Shown piece after piece: positions 1-6,959 of a stretch of 64,000 nt of DNA. Positions within the stretch are counted from its first letter, which is position 1; every line of letters begins with the position of its first letter. Source of the stretch: Corynebacterium tuberculostearicum (lineage in GTDB: Bacteria; Actinomycetota; Actinomycetes; Mycobacteriales; Mycobacteriaceae); NCBI RefSeq assembly GCF_013408445.1, contig NZ_JACBZL010000001.1, positions 1,984,001-2,048,000 on the forward strand, written 5' to 3'. The notes under the pieces were generated by a model that made no database searches, was not told the origin of the DNA, and was given only the letters and a program-made list of their open reading frames with translations. A program made the position numbers and the translations under genes.

Positions 1-591
1 GTTCAGGCCGGTGTAGTTCAGTGCGGCTAGCCACCAATTAGGCAGCGAGGTATCAACATTGTTGACCGCCCAGTCATTCATGGCAGAGAAATCAACGTCT
101 GCGTTCAAGATGGTATAGCCGGTGGCAATCACCACAAAGATGATGATGAATGGGGTGATGGTACCGATGACCGCGGTTACGCGGTCGACATCCATGAGGC
201 CGACGAGCAGCACCAAAATCAGCATGGCGGTGGCGCCCACCCACACGGGGATGGACGGGAACTGCTGATTGATATTCGCACCACCGCCGGCAAACATGAC
301 GAAGCCGATGGCGAACAAGGTCACCAGGGTGGACCAGTCCAAAATCTTGGCGGTAAATGGCGATGCGACCTTGTCGTAGACAGCGGTGTGCTCCTCGGCT
401 TGGAAATACGAGCCGAGCTGCAGGATGGAGATGCCGGTGATCATCATCAAACCAGCGGCTAGGGCGATACCCCACAGGCCCCAGTTACCAAAGGCCACAA
501 AGTACTGCATGGCCTCCTGGCCGGAGGCGAAGCCTGCGCCCACGACGACGCCGATAAACGCCATGGAAATTCCGATTGCGCGTTTTAACAT
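1..591 (-). CDS. YkvI-family membrane transporter, 3' part cut by window edge
   Basis: The first 197 codons are present; the rest lies beyond base 1. Reading from the ATG at 591 gives a very hydrophobic protein beginning MLKRAIGISMAFIGVVVGAG, followed by FASGQE. The GAGFASGQE segment in the first helix is typical of YkvI-like proteins, which share the LeuT-type fold with amino-acid and sodium-coupled transporters. About five membrane segments are visible. The substrate cannot be told from sequence. No clear purine-rich ribosome site precedes the start. Confidence is good for the family and low for any specific substrate. Confidence 0.75.
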   Translation of the reverse strand, partial: MLKRAIGISMAFIGVVVGAGFASGQEAMQYFVAFGNWGLWGIALAAGLMMITGISILQLGSYFQAEEHTAVYDKVASPFTAKILDWSTLVTLFAIGFVMFAGGGANINQQFPSIPVWVGATAMLILVLLVGLMDVDRVTAVIGTITPFIIIFVVIATGYTILNADVDFSAMNDWAVNNVDTSLPNWWLAALNYTGLN

Positions 592-621
592 GAAAGGGAG
601 AAACTCTCTTACTCACACGCG

Positions 622-653
622 CCGGGCCCGCCATTGGTATCGCGCGGGCCCGG
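622..653. other. GC-rich inverted repeat upstream of the YkvI gene
   Basis: CCGGGCCCG at 622-630 pairs perfectly with CGGGCCCGG at 645-653 around a 14-nt loop. It lies in the 5' region of the YkvI gene and downstream of the vapC remnant. No T-tract follows on either strand, so it is either a weak factor-dependent terminator for the vapBC transcript or a leader structure. The rest of 592-745 shows no gene. Confidence 0.4.
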
Positions 654-745
654 ATCGACGGTCGATTTATCACGTGTGTTCACATCTAATAAACCACACA
701 TCGGACAGGTATTTCGGGCAAGAATCGCCACAACTGTGGTCTCGT

Positions 746-949
746 TCACCCCGGCCGTAGTACGCAAAGTGCAGCTAAGTGCCAAATTTTGGGACCCGTG
801 GGGCGAAAGGTAACCGTTGCCACAACATCCAGGAGTCCAATTGTTTCATGCCGATTTAGAGCACTACTTAGCCATTGTTGAGCGGGTTTATGTTGCGGTG
901 CAGCGGAGTGGAAGGCATAAACGAGAATGTTGACATCAGGAATGATCAT
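746..949 (-). pseudogene. vapC: truncated VapC-type PIN-domain toxin
   Basis: The ATG at 949 opens a reading frame starting MIIPDVNILVYAFHSAAPQH, the usual N-terminus of VapC PIN ribonucleases, including the first catalytic Asp (PDVN). Intact VapC toxins are about 130-140 residues; this frame gives 67 and stops just after a TGPKIW segment. The later acidic residues of the PIN active site are missing, so it should be inactive. It overlaps the 3' end of vapB by 14 bp, as in functional vapBC operons, which shows it derives from one. The downstream part of the domain was not found in 592-745. Confidence 0.7.
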
Positions 950-1178
950 CGAGTACCGCCCACACAGCTTCTTTGTTGCTGAGATCAACTAGAGCCGGTC
1001 CGCCGCAATCGAAGGAGGGCAGGTTAACGGGGGTGTCTTCGGTACTGATGCGGGCTTCCTTCTTGAGGGCAGCGCGGACCGCCTCTTCGACGTATGAGCT
1101 CAAAGTGACATTGTTGGCTTTGGCTTGGACCTTCGTTTCTTCAAGGAGTTTCGGCGGGAGGTTTATCGTCGTGCGCAT
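936..1178 (-). CDS. vapB: VapB-family antitoxin (orphaned)
   Basis: The protein has 80 residues and begins MRTTINLPPKLLEETKVQAK, a ribbon-helix-helix DNA-binding fold, followed by a short tail (about 45-80) of the kind that wraps around a VapC toxin. In VapBC pairs the antitoxin neutralises the ribonuclease and represses the operon. The partner gene here is truncated, so the protein may act only as a DNA-binding protein or antagonise a VapC encoded elsewhere. A TACCCT hexamer ends six bases before the ATG, suggesting a leaderless transcript. An inverted repeat lies just upstream. Confidence 0.75.
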   Translation of the reverse strand: MRTTINLPPKLLEETKVQAKANNVTLSSYVEEAVRAALKKEARISTEDTPVNLPSFDCGGPALVDLSNKEAVWAVLDDHS

Positions 1179-1184
1179 ACCTTT

Positions 1185-1227
1185 AGGGTAGAAAGCATCA
1201 AGTCATCATTCAAGAGGTGCAATGATG
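1185..1227 (-). promoter_or_regulatory. vapB promoter and possible VapB operator
   Basis: On the minus strand TACCCT (1185-1190) is a plausible -10 ending 6 nt before the vapB ATG. Upstream, CATCATT (1204-1210) and AATGATG (1221-1227) form a perfect 7-bp inverted repeat with a 10-bp spacer, positioned near -35. Ribbon-helix-helix antitoxins commonly bind such palindromes over their own promoters. The operator role is inferred from position. Confidence 0.35.
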
Positions 1228-1266
1228 TATCTGCCTTCAGGAAGCCGTGAAAGGTTGACTGGTGTC

Positions 1267-1629
1267 TTAATTCAGTGCGAGCGTCAGGATCAGTACTCCG
1301 ATGGAGAATGCGAGCATGCCTAAGCAGTTGATCCAGAATGCGCTACCGAGGAAGTGGGCGCGGACATGGGCTGCTGCGGCCGCGCAGAAATAGGCGATGA
1401 CTCCAATCATGGCTGTGATTCCTACGCCGGGGAACCAGAGGCCGGCAATGAGTCCTACGGCGGCGAGGCACTTGATGACAATGAGCGCCCACCACCAGTC
1501 CTTGGGGAGTTTGACGCCGCTGAGGCAGGCTTCGATGAAGGGGACTGGTTTGAGGGAGAGGGCGGCGTCGCCAAGCAGAATGGCTGCTAGTAGAAGGGAG
1601 GGCCAGGCTGGGGAAGATTCTAGGATCAT
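1267..1629 (-). CDS. DoxX-like small membrane protein
   Basis: The protein has 120 residues and four predicted membrane helices (roughly 10-27, 46-66, 72-90, 97-118). The pattern, including the basic KLPKDWWW turn before helix 2, fits the DoxX-like family. These proteins are of uncertain function; some take part in redox or detoxification membrane complexes. The start codon overlaps the stop of the upstream TetR gene by 4 bp (ATGA), so the two are translationally coupled, and the TetR protein probably regulates it. The inducer is unknown. Confidence 0.7.
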   Translation of the reverse strand: MILESSPAWPSLLLAAILLGDAALSLKPVPFIEACLSGVKLPKDWWWALIVIKCLAAVGLIAGLWFPGVGITAMIGVIAYFCAAAAAHVRAHFLGSAFWINCLGMLAFSIGVLILTLALN

Positions 1630-2201
1630 TGGGTTACTCCGAATGCGGTGTTGAGGCGTTCGATCGATGAGGCGGCTTGGGATGTGAGGTGCTCGGTGTC
1701 GTAGATTCCGGCGGCCCAGCCGATGAGTAAGCCGAGGTAGACGTTGTACAGCAGGTCGGCGTACTCGGCCGCATCGGCGCTGCTGAGCCTGGTGCCGAGT
1801 CGCAGGGTGATTTCATCGGTCAGGAGCGTTTTGAGTGCGGTGAGCGCTTCGCCTTGATTGCCTTGTTGGATGAGTGCTGCGCCAAAGGCGCGGGAGAGCT
1901 CTTCGTGGCCGGTAAACATCTGGAGGAAAGGTCTCAGGACATCGAGAAGGCTATCGGATTGTCCCCGGATGTCATCGTGGAGTTCTGAAATGTGTTGGCC
2001 AATGGTGCGGATGAGCAGCGTTTGTTTGTCGCCGACTCCCATGACGGTTCCCACGCTAACGCCAGCTTCGGATGCGATAGTCCGGATGCTGGTGGTGGCG
2101 TAGCCCTGAGTGAGGAAGAGTTCGTAGGCGGTGGCTAGGACCTTGCTGACGGTGCCAGCTTTGGCGGCCGAGCGCGATGAGTGAACGTGTTCAGTGAACA
2201 T
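1626..2201 (-). CDS. TetR-family transcriptional repressor
   Basis: The protein has 191 residues from the chosen start. An N-terminal TetR helix-turn-helix is clear (VLATAYELFLTQGYATTSIR, then TIASEAGVSVGTV), followed by an all-helical ligand-binding half that I cannot assign to a ligand class. An upstream in-frame ATG at 2237 is possible, but TACCCT ends exactly 7 nt before the ATG at 2201, which suggests a leaderless start there. Two 12-bp palindromes overlap this start, so autorepression is very likely. It is the first gene of a two-gene operon with a DoxX-like protein. Confidence 0.85.
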   Translation of the reverse strand: MFTEHVHSSRSAAKAGTVSKVLATAYELFLTQGYATTSIRTIASEAGVSVGTVMGVGDKQTLLIRTIGQHISELHDDIRGQSDSLLDVLRPFLQMFTGHEELSRAFGAALIQQGNQGEALTALKTLLTDEITLRLGTRLSSADAAEYADLLYNVYLGLLIGWAAGIYDTEHLTSQAASSIERLNTAFGVTQ

Positions 2202-2214
2202 GTTCAAAAGGGTA
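2182..2214 (-). promoter_or_regulatory. double palindromic TetR operator over the -10 and start codon
   Basis: TGAACGTGTTCA (2182-2193) and TGAACATGTTCA (2195-2206) are two nearly identical palindromes separated by one base, giving a 13-bp repeat period. They overlap the proposed start codon and run up to the -10 hexamer TACCCT (minus strand, 2209-2214). This geometry suits two repressor dimers blocking transcription initiation. The operator lies inside the first codons of the gene it controls. Confidence 0.65.
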
Positions 2215-2263
2215 GCTCTTGATGGTTTCGAGGTCAATGACGCCGAAGTGTTGACAGTTGGCG

Positions 2264-2653
2264 CTAGGCCAGCGTGGGGAAGACGCGGTCGCGCAGCAGG
2301 TGTGCAAGCTCGCGGTCGGGGGCTGCTGGGTTGACCCAGGCGGTGTCGCCGATTTCGGCGGCGGCATGGGGTTCGTCGGCGGTGACGGTGCGGGTGTAGG
2401 TGAAGATGGTGCCGACGACGACCTCGCCCGGTTCGTTGGCGGCGGGAGCGTCGAAGGTGCCGAGTTTGTTGAGGCTCTCGGCGTCGAGGGTGAGGCCTAC
2501 TTCTTCGGCAACTTCGCGCAGGGCGGCGTCGACAAGCGCCTCGCCCGCCTCGGGCTTGCCGCCGGGCAGTTGGTACTTGGTGGAGGACTTCTTGCGCACG
2601 GTAAGCACGTGGCCTTGTGGGTTGCGGATGACGACGGCTGCTACTTCAATCAT
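2264..2653 (-). CDS. NUDIX hydrolase, MutT-like
   Basis: The protein has 129 residues. A complete Nudix box is visible: GGKPEAGEALVDAALREVAE followed by EVGL, holding the GX5EX7REUXEEXGU pattern that binds the metal ion and cleaves nucleoside diphosphate derivatives. The N-terminal strand EVAAVVIRNPQGHVLTVRK is typical of MutT-like enzymes. Substrate is not predictable. It lies between mntH (20 bp upstream) and the TetR gene. TACAAT ends 8 nt before the ATG, so it may have its own leaderless promoter. Confidence 0.85.
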   Translation of the reverse strand: MIEVAAVVIRNPQGHVLTVRKKSSTKYQLPGGKPEAGEALVDAALREVAEEVGLTLDAESLNKLGTFDAPAANEPGEVVVGTIFTYTRTVTADEPHAAAEIGDTAWVNPAAPDRELAHLLRDRVFPTLA

Positions 2654-2673
2654 GGCTGCTGATTGTAGGCGGC

Positions 2674-3858
2674 CTAGAGCAGCGGCAGGAGCACGAGGGC
2701 GAGATTGAGTGCGATGACCAGCGCGGCAAGCGTCCAGCCCACGGCCATAGACCAGGGTTTCGCGGCGAACTCACCCATGACGTCCCGGGAGCCGGCATAG
2801 CGGAAAAGCGGGATGATGGCGAAGGGGATGCCCAGGGAAAGAAGTGCCTGGCTGACCACCAGTGCCATAGTGGGGTCGACCCCGCAGCCGATGATGACCA
2901 GCGCCGGGATGAGCGTGACCAGGCGGCGGACTAGTAGGGGGACCTTGATGTGAAGCAGGCCGTCCATGATTTCGGAGCCGGCGTAGGCGCCCACTGACGT
3001 CGAGGCGAGGCCGCTGGCCAGCAGGCCGATGGCGAAGAGAACGCCGGCCAGCGGGCCGAGGTGGCTGGCAATCGCCGTGTGGGCCCCGGAGATGGTCTCT
3101 GTGCCGTCCACGCCGTAGAGGGCCGAGCCCGCCAGGACCAGCAGGCCCACGTTGACGAGCCCGGCGATGGACAGCGCCACGGCGATGTCCGCGCGGGTGC
3201 CGGCCAGCACGTGGGGGATTTCCAGGTCGGGGTAGCGCTGCTTGGTCAGGGAGGAGTGTAGGTAAATGGCGTGCGGCATGACGGTGGCGCCCAACATGGA
3301 GGCGGCCAGCAGGATGCTGTCCTTGCCCTCTAGGCGGGGGATGAGGCCGCCGGCCACGTCGGCGGGGTCGGGCGGGGCGATGGCGAGGCCGGCAAGGAAG
3401 CCGATGCAGATGACCAGGAGCAGGCCGATGACAAGCCCCTCGAACCACTGGTTCTTCTTCTGGAAGATGAGGAGAATGATGGAGACCGCGCCGATGATGA
3501 GCGCGCCCGCGAACAGGGGGAGGTTGAAGAGGAGTTGCAGGGCAATGGCGCCGCCGATGACTTCGGCGAGGTCGGTGGCCGCGGCGATGAGCTCGGCCTG
3601 GGCCCACATGCCTAGGCGCGCGCGGCGGGAGAGACGCTCGCCCATGATTTCCGGCAGGGAGCGGTGGGTGACTAGGCCCAGTTTGGCGGAGTGGTACTGG
3701 ATGAACATGGCCATGAGGTTGGCCACGACGAGTACCCACACCAGGAGGTAGCCGTAGTGGGAGCCGGCGCTGATGTTGGCGGCTACGTTGCCGGGGTCGA
3801 CGTAAGCCACTGCAGCAACGAAGGCGGGGCCGGTGAGGCTGATTAAGGTCTTACGCAT
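2674..3858 (-). CDS. mntH: Nramp-family Mn2+/divalent metal:H+ symporter
   Basis: The protein has about 394 residues and roughly eleven membrane helices. Nramp signatures are present: the metal-binding DPGN motif in helix 1 (AYVDPGNVAANISAGSHYGY) and the helix 6 segment MLGATVMPHAIYLHSS with the conserved MPH. It imports Mn2+, and possibly Fe2+, using the proton gradient. Start codons at 3870, 3864 and 3858 are all in frame; the last has a GGAG-type ribosome site at useful spacing. A palindrome matching the corynebacterial MntR motif lies just upstream, implying manganese repression. Confidence 0.9.
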   Translation of the reverse strand: MRKTLISLTGPAFVAAVAYVDPGNVAANISAGSHYGYLLVWVLVVANLMAMFIQYHSAKLGLVTHRSLPEIMGERLSRRARLGMWAQAELIAAATDLAEVIGGAIALQLLFNLPLFAGALIIGAVSIILLIFQKKNQWFEGLVIGLLLVICIGFLAGLAIAPPDPADVAGGLIPRLEGKDSILLAASMLGATVMPHAIYLHSSLTKQRYPDLEIPHVLAGTRADIAVALSIAGLVNVGLLVLAGSALYGVDGTETISGAHTAIASHLGPLAGVLFAIGLLASGLASTSVGAYAGSEIMDGLLHIKVPLLVRRLVTLIPALVIIGCGVDPTMALVVSQALLSLGIPFAIIPLFRYAGSRDVMGEFAAKPWSMAVGWTLAALVIALNLALVLLPLL

Positions 3859-3876
3859 AGGCATCTCCATACCAAA

Positions 3877-3894
3877 AGTTCAACTACTTGAAGT
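3877..3894. promoter_or_regulatory. probable MntR operator of mntH
   Basis: AGTTCAACTACTTGAAGT is an interrupted palindrome (GTTCAA, four bases, TTGAAG). It matches the half-sites of the MntR motif described for C. glutamicum (TGTTCAA-N4-TTGAACA) in ten of twelve core positions or better. It sits 20-40 bp before the mntH start, where a repressor would block transcription. MntR itself is not in the window. Confidence 0.55.
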
Positions 3895-3982
3895 CTAGTT
3901 TTCATCGCCATATGTTCAAGCCAGAGCGTAACAATTTGGGAGTGAAATTAACTCCGCAATCGCAGGGGGCTAATTGGGGGTA

Positions 3983-4525
3983 TTATCCTGTCCCCGCGAT
4001 GAGATCTTTGCGGGCGCGCGCCACACGGGAGCGGATGGTGCCCACGCGCACGCCGGCAATCTTGGCCGCCTCCTCATAGGTATAGCCCAGTACCTGGGTA
4101 AGAATGAGGGCTTCGCGGCGGTCGGCAGGGAGGGCGTCGATAAGCGTACGGGCGTCGATCCACTCGCTCCACGCCGCGGAGCTTTCCGGCGCCGCGCCCA
4201 TCGCGTCTTCGTACTCCGTGGCAGACTTTCGCGGCCGGGCCATATCGTGGCGAATATTATCCACCCACACGCGCCGGGCCAGAGAGAGCAGCCACGTGCG
4301 CGCGGAGGAACGGGCGGCGAAACGCGGCAGGGCGCTGATGACACGCAGATAGGTCTCTTGGGTGAGATCGTCAGCTCCCTCGGGCCCGCCCAGGTGCGCC
4401 AGCAAGCGCCACACATCATCCTGGGTGGCCTTGATAAACTCCGTCAGCGCCGCGCGGTCGCCGCAACCGGCCCGAAGGGCGAGGTCGGTGACGCGGGCGT
4501 CGTCTGCTGCGGAGTGGTGAGTCAC
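3983..4525 (-). CDS. sigC: ECF RNA polymerase sigma factor SigC
   Basis: The protein has 180 residues. Region 2 (LTEFIKATQDDVWRLLAHLG through ADDLTQETYLRVI) and region 4 (LPADRREALILTQVLGYTYE, then EAAKIAGVRVGTIRSRVARA) are both present with the short linker of ECF sigma factors. No anti-sigma gene is adjacent. It is divergent from katA, the arrangement of C. glutamicum sigC (known to affect cytochrome bd and respiratory genes). I chose the GTG at 4525 because TAGATT on the minus strand ends exactly 7 nt upstream, a leaderless arrangement; an ATG at 4582 is also in frame. Confidence 0.85.
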   Translation of the reverse strand: MTHHSAADDARVTDLALRAGCGDRAALTEFIKATQDDVWRLLAHLGGPEGADDLTQETYLRVISALPRFAARSSARTWLLSLARRVWVDNIRHDMARPRKSATEYEDAMGAAPESSAAWSEWIDARTLIDALPADRREALILTQVLGYTYEEAAKIAGVRVGTIRSRVARARKDLIAGTG

Positions 4526-4631
4526 CTGAATGAATCTACCAGCACCCCTTACTCTCTTTGGCGAGCCCTGACAACCGTGCAAAGTTTTGCCACACTGGAG
4601 TCAACTGACCCCAAATTGCCAGGAGGCATAA

Positions 4632-6182
4632 ATGACTGATTTCACCGCTGATGACATCCTGAATAAGGGCCAGCGCCCCGCTGGCAAGGGAAATACCACC
4701 CGCCCCTCGGGCCAGCCGGTGCCGTCCGAGAACACCTCGGTGACCGCCGGCCAGCAGGGCCCGGTGGCGCTCAATGATATCCACCTCATTGAAAAGCTCG
4801 CGCACTTCAACCGCGAGCGCGTGCCAGAGCGCACGCCGCACGCTAAGGGCCACGGCGCCTTTGGCGAGCTGCACATCACGGAAGATGTGTCTGCCTACAC
4901 CAAGGCCAAGGTCTTCCAGAAGGGCACCGTCACCCCGATGATGGGCCGTTTTTCCACTGTGGCCGGCGAGCAGGGCTCTCCGGATACCTGGCGCGATGTG
5001 CACGGCTTTGCCCTGCGTTTCTACACCGAGGAGGGCAATCTCGACATCGTGGGTAATAACACCCCGGTCTTCTTCGTTCGCGATGGTCAAAAGTTCCCAG
5101 ACTTCATCCACTCCCAGAAGCGCTTGGGTACCAATGGCCTGCGCGATGCCGATATGCAGTGGGACTTCTGGACCCGCAACCCAGAGTCTGCCCACCAAGT
5201 CACGTATCTGATGGGTGACCGCGGCACTCCGAAGTCCACCCGTCACCAGAATGGCTACGGCTCCCACACCTTCCAGTGGGTCAATGAGGAAGGCGAGGCC
5301 TTCTGGGTGAAGTACCACTTCAAGACCCGCCAGGGCGTGGAGAACTTCACCGATGAAGAGGCCACCACCACCGCCGGCCAGAACCCGGATTGCCACCGCG
5401 AGGATCTTTATAACGCCATCGAGGAGGGCAACTACCCGATCTGGGACGTTAAGGTGCAGATCATGCCGCTGGATGAGGCGGAGAATTACCGCTTCAACCC
5501 CTTCGACCTGACCAAGGTGTGGTCCAAGAAGGACTACCCGCTGCACGATGTGGGCTACTTTGTGCTCAACCGCAACCCGCGCAACTTCTTCGCGCAGATT
5601 GAGCAGGTGGCGCTCGACCCGTCCAATATCGTGCCCGGCGTTGGCCTGTCTCCGGATAAGATGCTGCAGGCTCGCGTCTTTGCTTACGCTGACCAGCAGC
5701 GTTACCGCATTGGCCCGAACTACCAGCAGCTGCCGGTCAACCAGCCGCAGAACGTGGACGAGGTCAATACCTACCAGCACGAGGGCAGTATGCAGTACCA
5801 CTTCAATGCTCCAGAGGATCCGGTCTACTCGCCCAACCGCTATGAGAAGGGTACGGGCGTGCTTGATGACGCCGCTGTGAACGACCGCTCCCAGCTCGAG
5901 ACCACCACCGCGGCGGAGCTCTACATCAATCCGGAGTCCTACGGCAGCGACTTGGTGCGTGCACCGTACGTTCGCCACTCCGAGGACGATGACTTCGTGC
6001 AGGCGCGCGACCTGTACGAGAACGTCTATGACGATGCCGCCAAGGAGCGCCTAGTCACCAATATCACCAACGCGATGGCCGGTGTATCCGAGGAGACCGA
6101 GGAGCGCGTCTACGAATACTGGACCAAGGTGCACCCAGCCTTGGGCCAGCGCGTGCGAGAGGTCTACGCCGAGAAGAAGTAA
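4632..6182 (+). CDS. katA: monofunctional haem catalase
   Basis: The protein has 516 residues, standard for a small-subunit clade 3 catalase. The distal catalytic His lies in RVPERTPHAKGHGAFG (about residue 70), the distal Asn in DIVGNNTPVFFVRD, and the proximal haem-binding Tyr in RVFAYADQQRYRIG. It breaks down hydrogen peroxide in the cytoplasm. A strong ribosome site (AGGAGG) lies six bases before the ATG. It diverges from sigC and is followed by a strong terminator, so it is monocistronic. Confidence 0.97.
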   Translation: MTDFTADDILNKGQRPAGKGNTTRPSGQPVPSENTSVTAGQQGPVALNDIHLIEKLAHFNRERVPERTPHAKGHGAFGELHITEDVSAYTKAKVFQKGTVTPMMGRFSTVAGEQGSPDTWRDVHGFALRFYTEEGNLDIVGNNTPVFFVRDGQKFPDFIHSQKRLGTNGLRDADMQWDFWTRNPESAHQVTYLMGDRGTPKSTRHQNGYGSHTFQWVNEEGEAFWVKYHFKTRQGVENFTDEEATTTAGQNPDCHREDLYNAIEEGNYPIWDVKVQIMPLDEAENYRFNPFDLTKVWSKKDYPLHDVGYFVLNRNPRNFFAQIEQVALDPSNIVPGVGLSPDKMLQARVFAYADQQRYRIGPNYQQLPVNQPQNVDEVNTYQHEGSMQYHFNAPEDPVYSPNRYEKGTGVLDDAAVNDRSQLETTTAAELYINPESYGSDLVRAPYVRHSEDDDFVQARDLYENVYDDAAKERLVTNITNAMAGVSEETEERVYEYWTKVHPALGQRVREVYAEKK

Positions 6183-6215
6183 CCCTTCCCCGGTAGCGCC
6201 TGTGCGCTAACGACG

Positions 6216-6265
6216 CCGCCCCCGTACCGAGTTGCATAACTACTGCGCGGTACGGGGGCGGTTTC
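6216..6265. terminator. bidirectional terminator between katA and the lipoprotein gene
   Basis: CCGCCCCCGTACCG (6216-6229) pairs perfectly with CGGTACGGGGGCGG (6248-6261), a 14-bp stem followed by TTTCTT on the plus strand. Both flanking genes converge on it, so it probably serves both. Confidence 0.8.
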
Positions 6266-6276
6266 TTGCTATGCGG

Positions 6277-6873
6277 CTAGTCGCAGCGGCGCATGTTTTC
6301 CGTGACGAAGGCAGGAGCGCCCTCGGCGGCCCACTTATCCACGTCGTAGCACGAGACGGCTAGGCCGGAGGTTGTCGTGCCAATGGATTCAATGGCTACC
6401 CACTGGCCGCCCTCATAGCGTGCCCAGGCAGTCCAGTCCGTGCTGTCTTTGCCAAAGTGGGCCCACTGGCCGTCGCAGTTATTGACCCGGATATTGGTCA
6501 TGGTGGGAGCTGCGGGCTGTAGCGCTTCTGGGGAGCAGTCGCCGCGGCCGGTATCGGCGGGTACGGCGGCTGGGGCTTCACTTTCTTCGTTGGCGGATTC
6601 CGCGGTGTCCTCGGCGGGAGCTGCGGCTGCAGAGGTGGGCTCGGCCTCCGCGGTCTCGGTGGCGGTGTCTGCGGCTTCCGAGGTAGCGGGCTCGCTCGTG
6701 GTTTCTTCGGACGAGGTCTCCGTAGCCGAGGAGCTTGCGGCGGTCGCGTCGGAGAACTCCGGTTCTGCGGACGTATCGGCGTCGTTGGAGCAAGCAACAA
6801 GGCTGAAACACAGCGGCGCGATGGCCGCAGCAGTGAGGTAGCGGGAAGGGGACAGGGAATAATTGTGGGACAT
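6277..6873 (-). CDS. putative secreted lipoprotein with Ser/Thr/Ala/Glu-rich linker
   Basis: The protein has 198 residues. A signal sequence ends in a lipobox (LVAC, Cys at about residue 28), so it is likely lipid-anchored outside the membrane. A long low-complexity, acidic and Ser/Thr/Ala-rich region (about 30-110) acts as a spacer. The C-terminal 85 residues hold paired cysteines and Trp/Gly motifs (NNCDGQWAHFGKDSTDWTAW) and look like a small folded domain that I do not recognise. The ATG at 6873 is preferred over 6882 because TACGAT ends 7 nt before it on the minus strand. Confidence 0.7.
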   Translation of the reverse strand: MSHNYSLSPSRYLTAAAIAPLCFSLVACSNDADTSAEPEFSDATAASSSATETSSEETTSEPATSEAADTATETAEAEPTSAAAAPAEDTAESANEESEAPAAVPADTGRGDCSPEALQPAAPTMTNIRVNNCDGQWAHFGKDSTDWTAWARYEGGQWVAIESIGTTTSGLAVSCYDVDKWAAEGAPAFVTENMRRCD

Positions 6874-6959
6874 GCCATACATCGTAGAGGAACTGCCATT
6901 GCGGGGGTGTTCGGCGCGCCTGCAACAGGGGAGTGACCTGCGAGGATAGGTTCAGTATC

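Noticed and set aside
4536..5978. Long open frame antisense to katA (480 codons)
   Set aside because: Shadow of katA; would also run into the sigC-katA promoter region.
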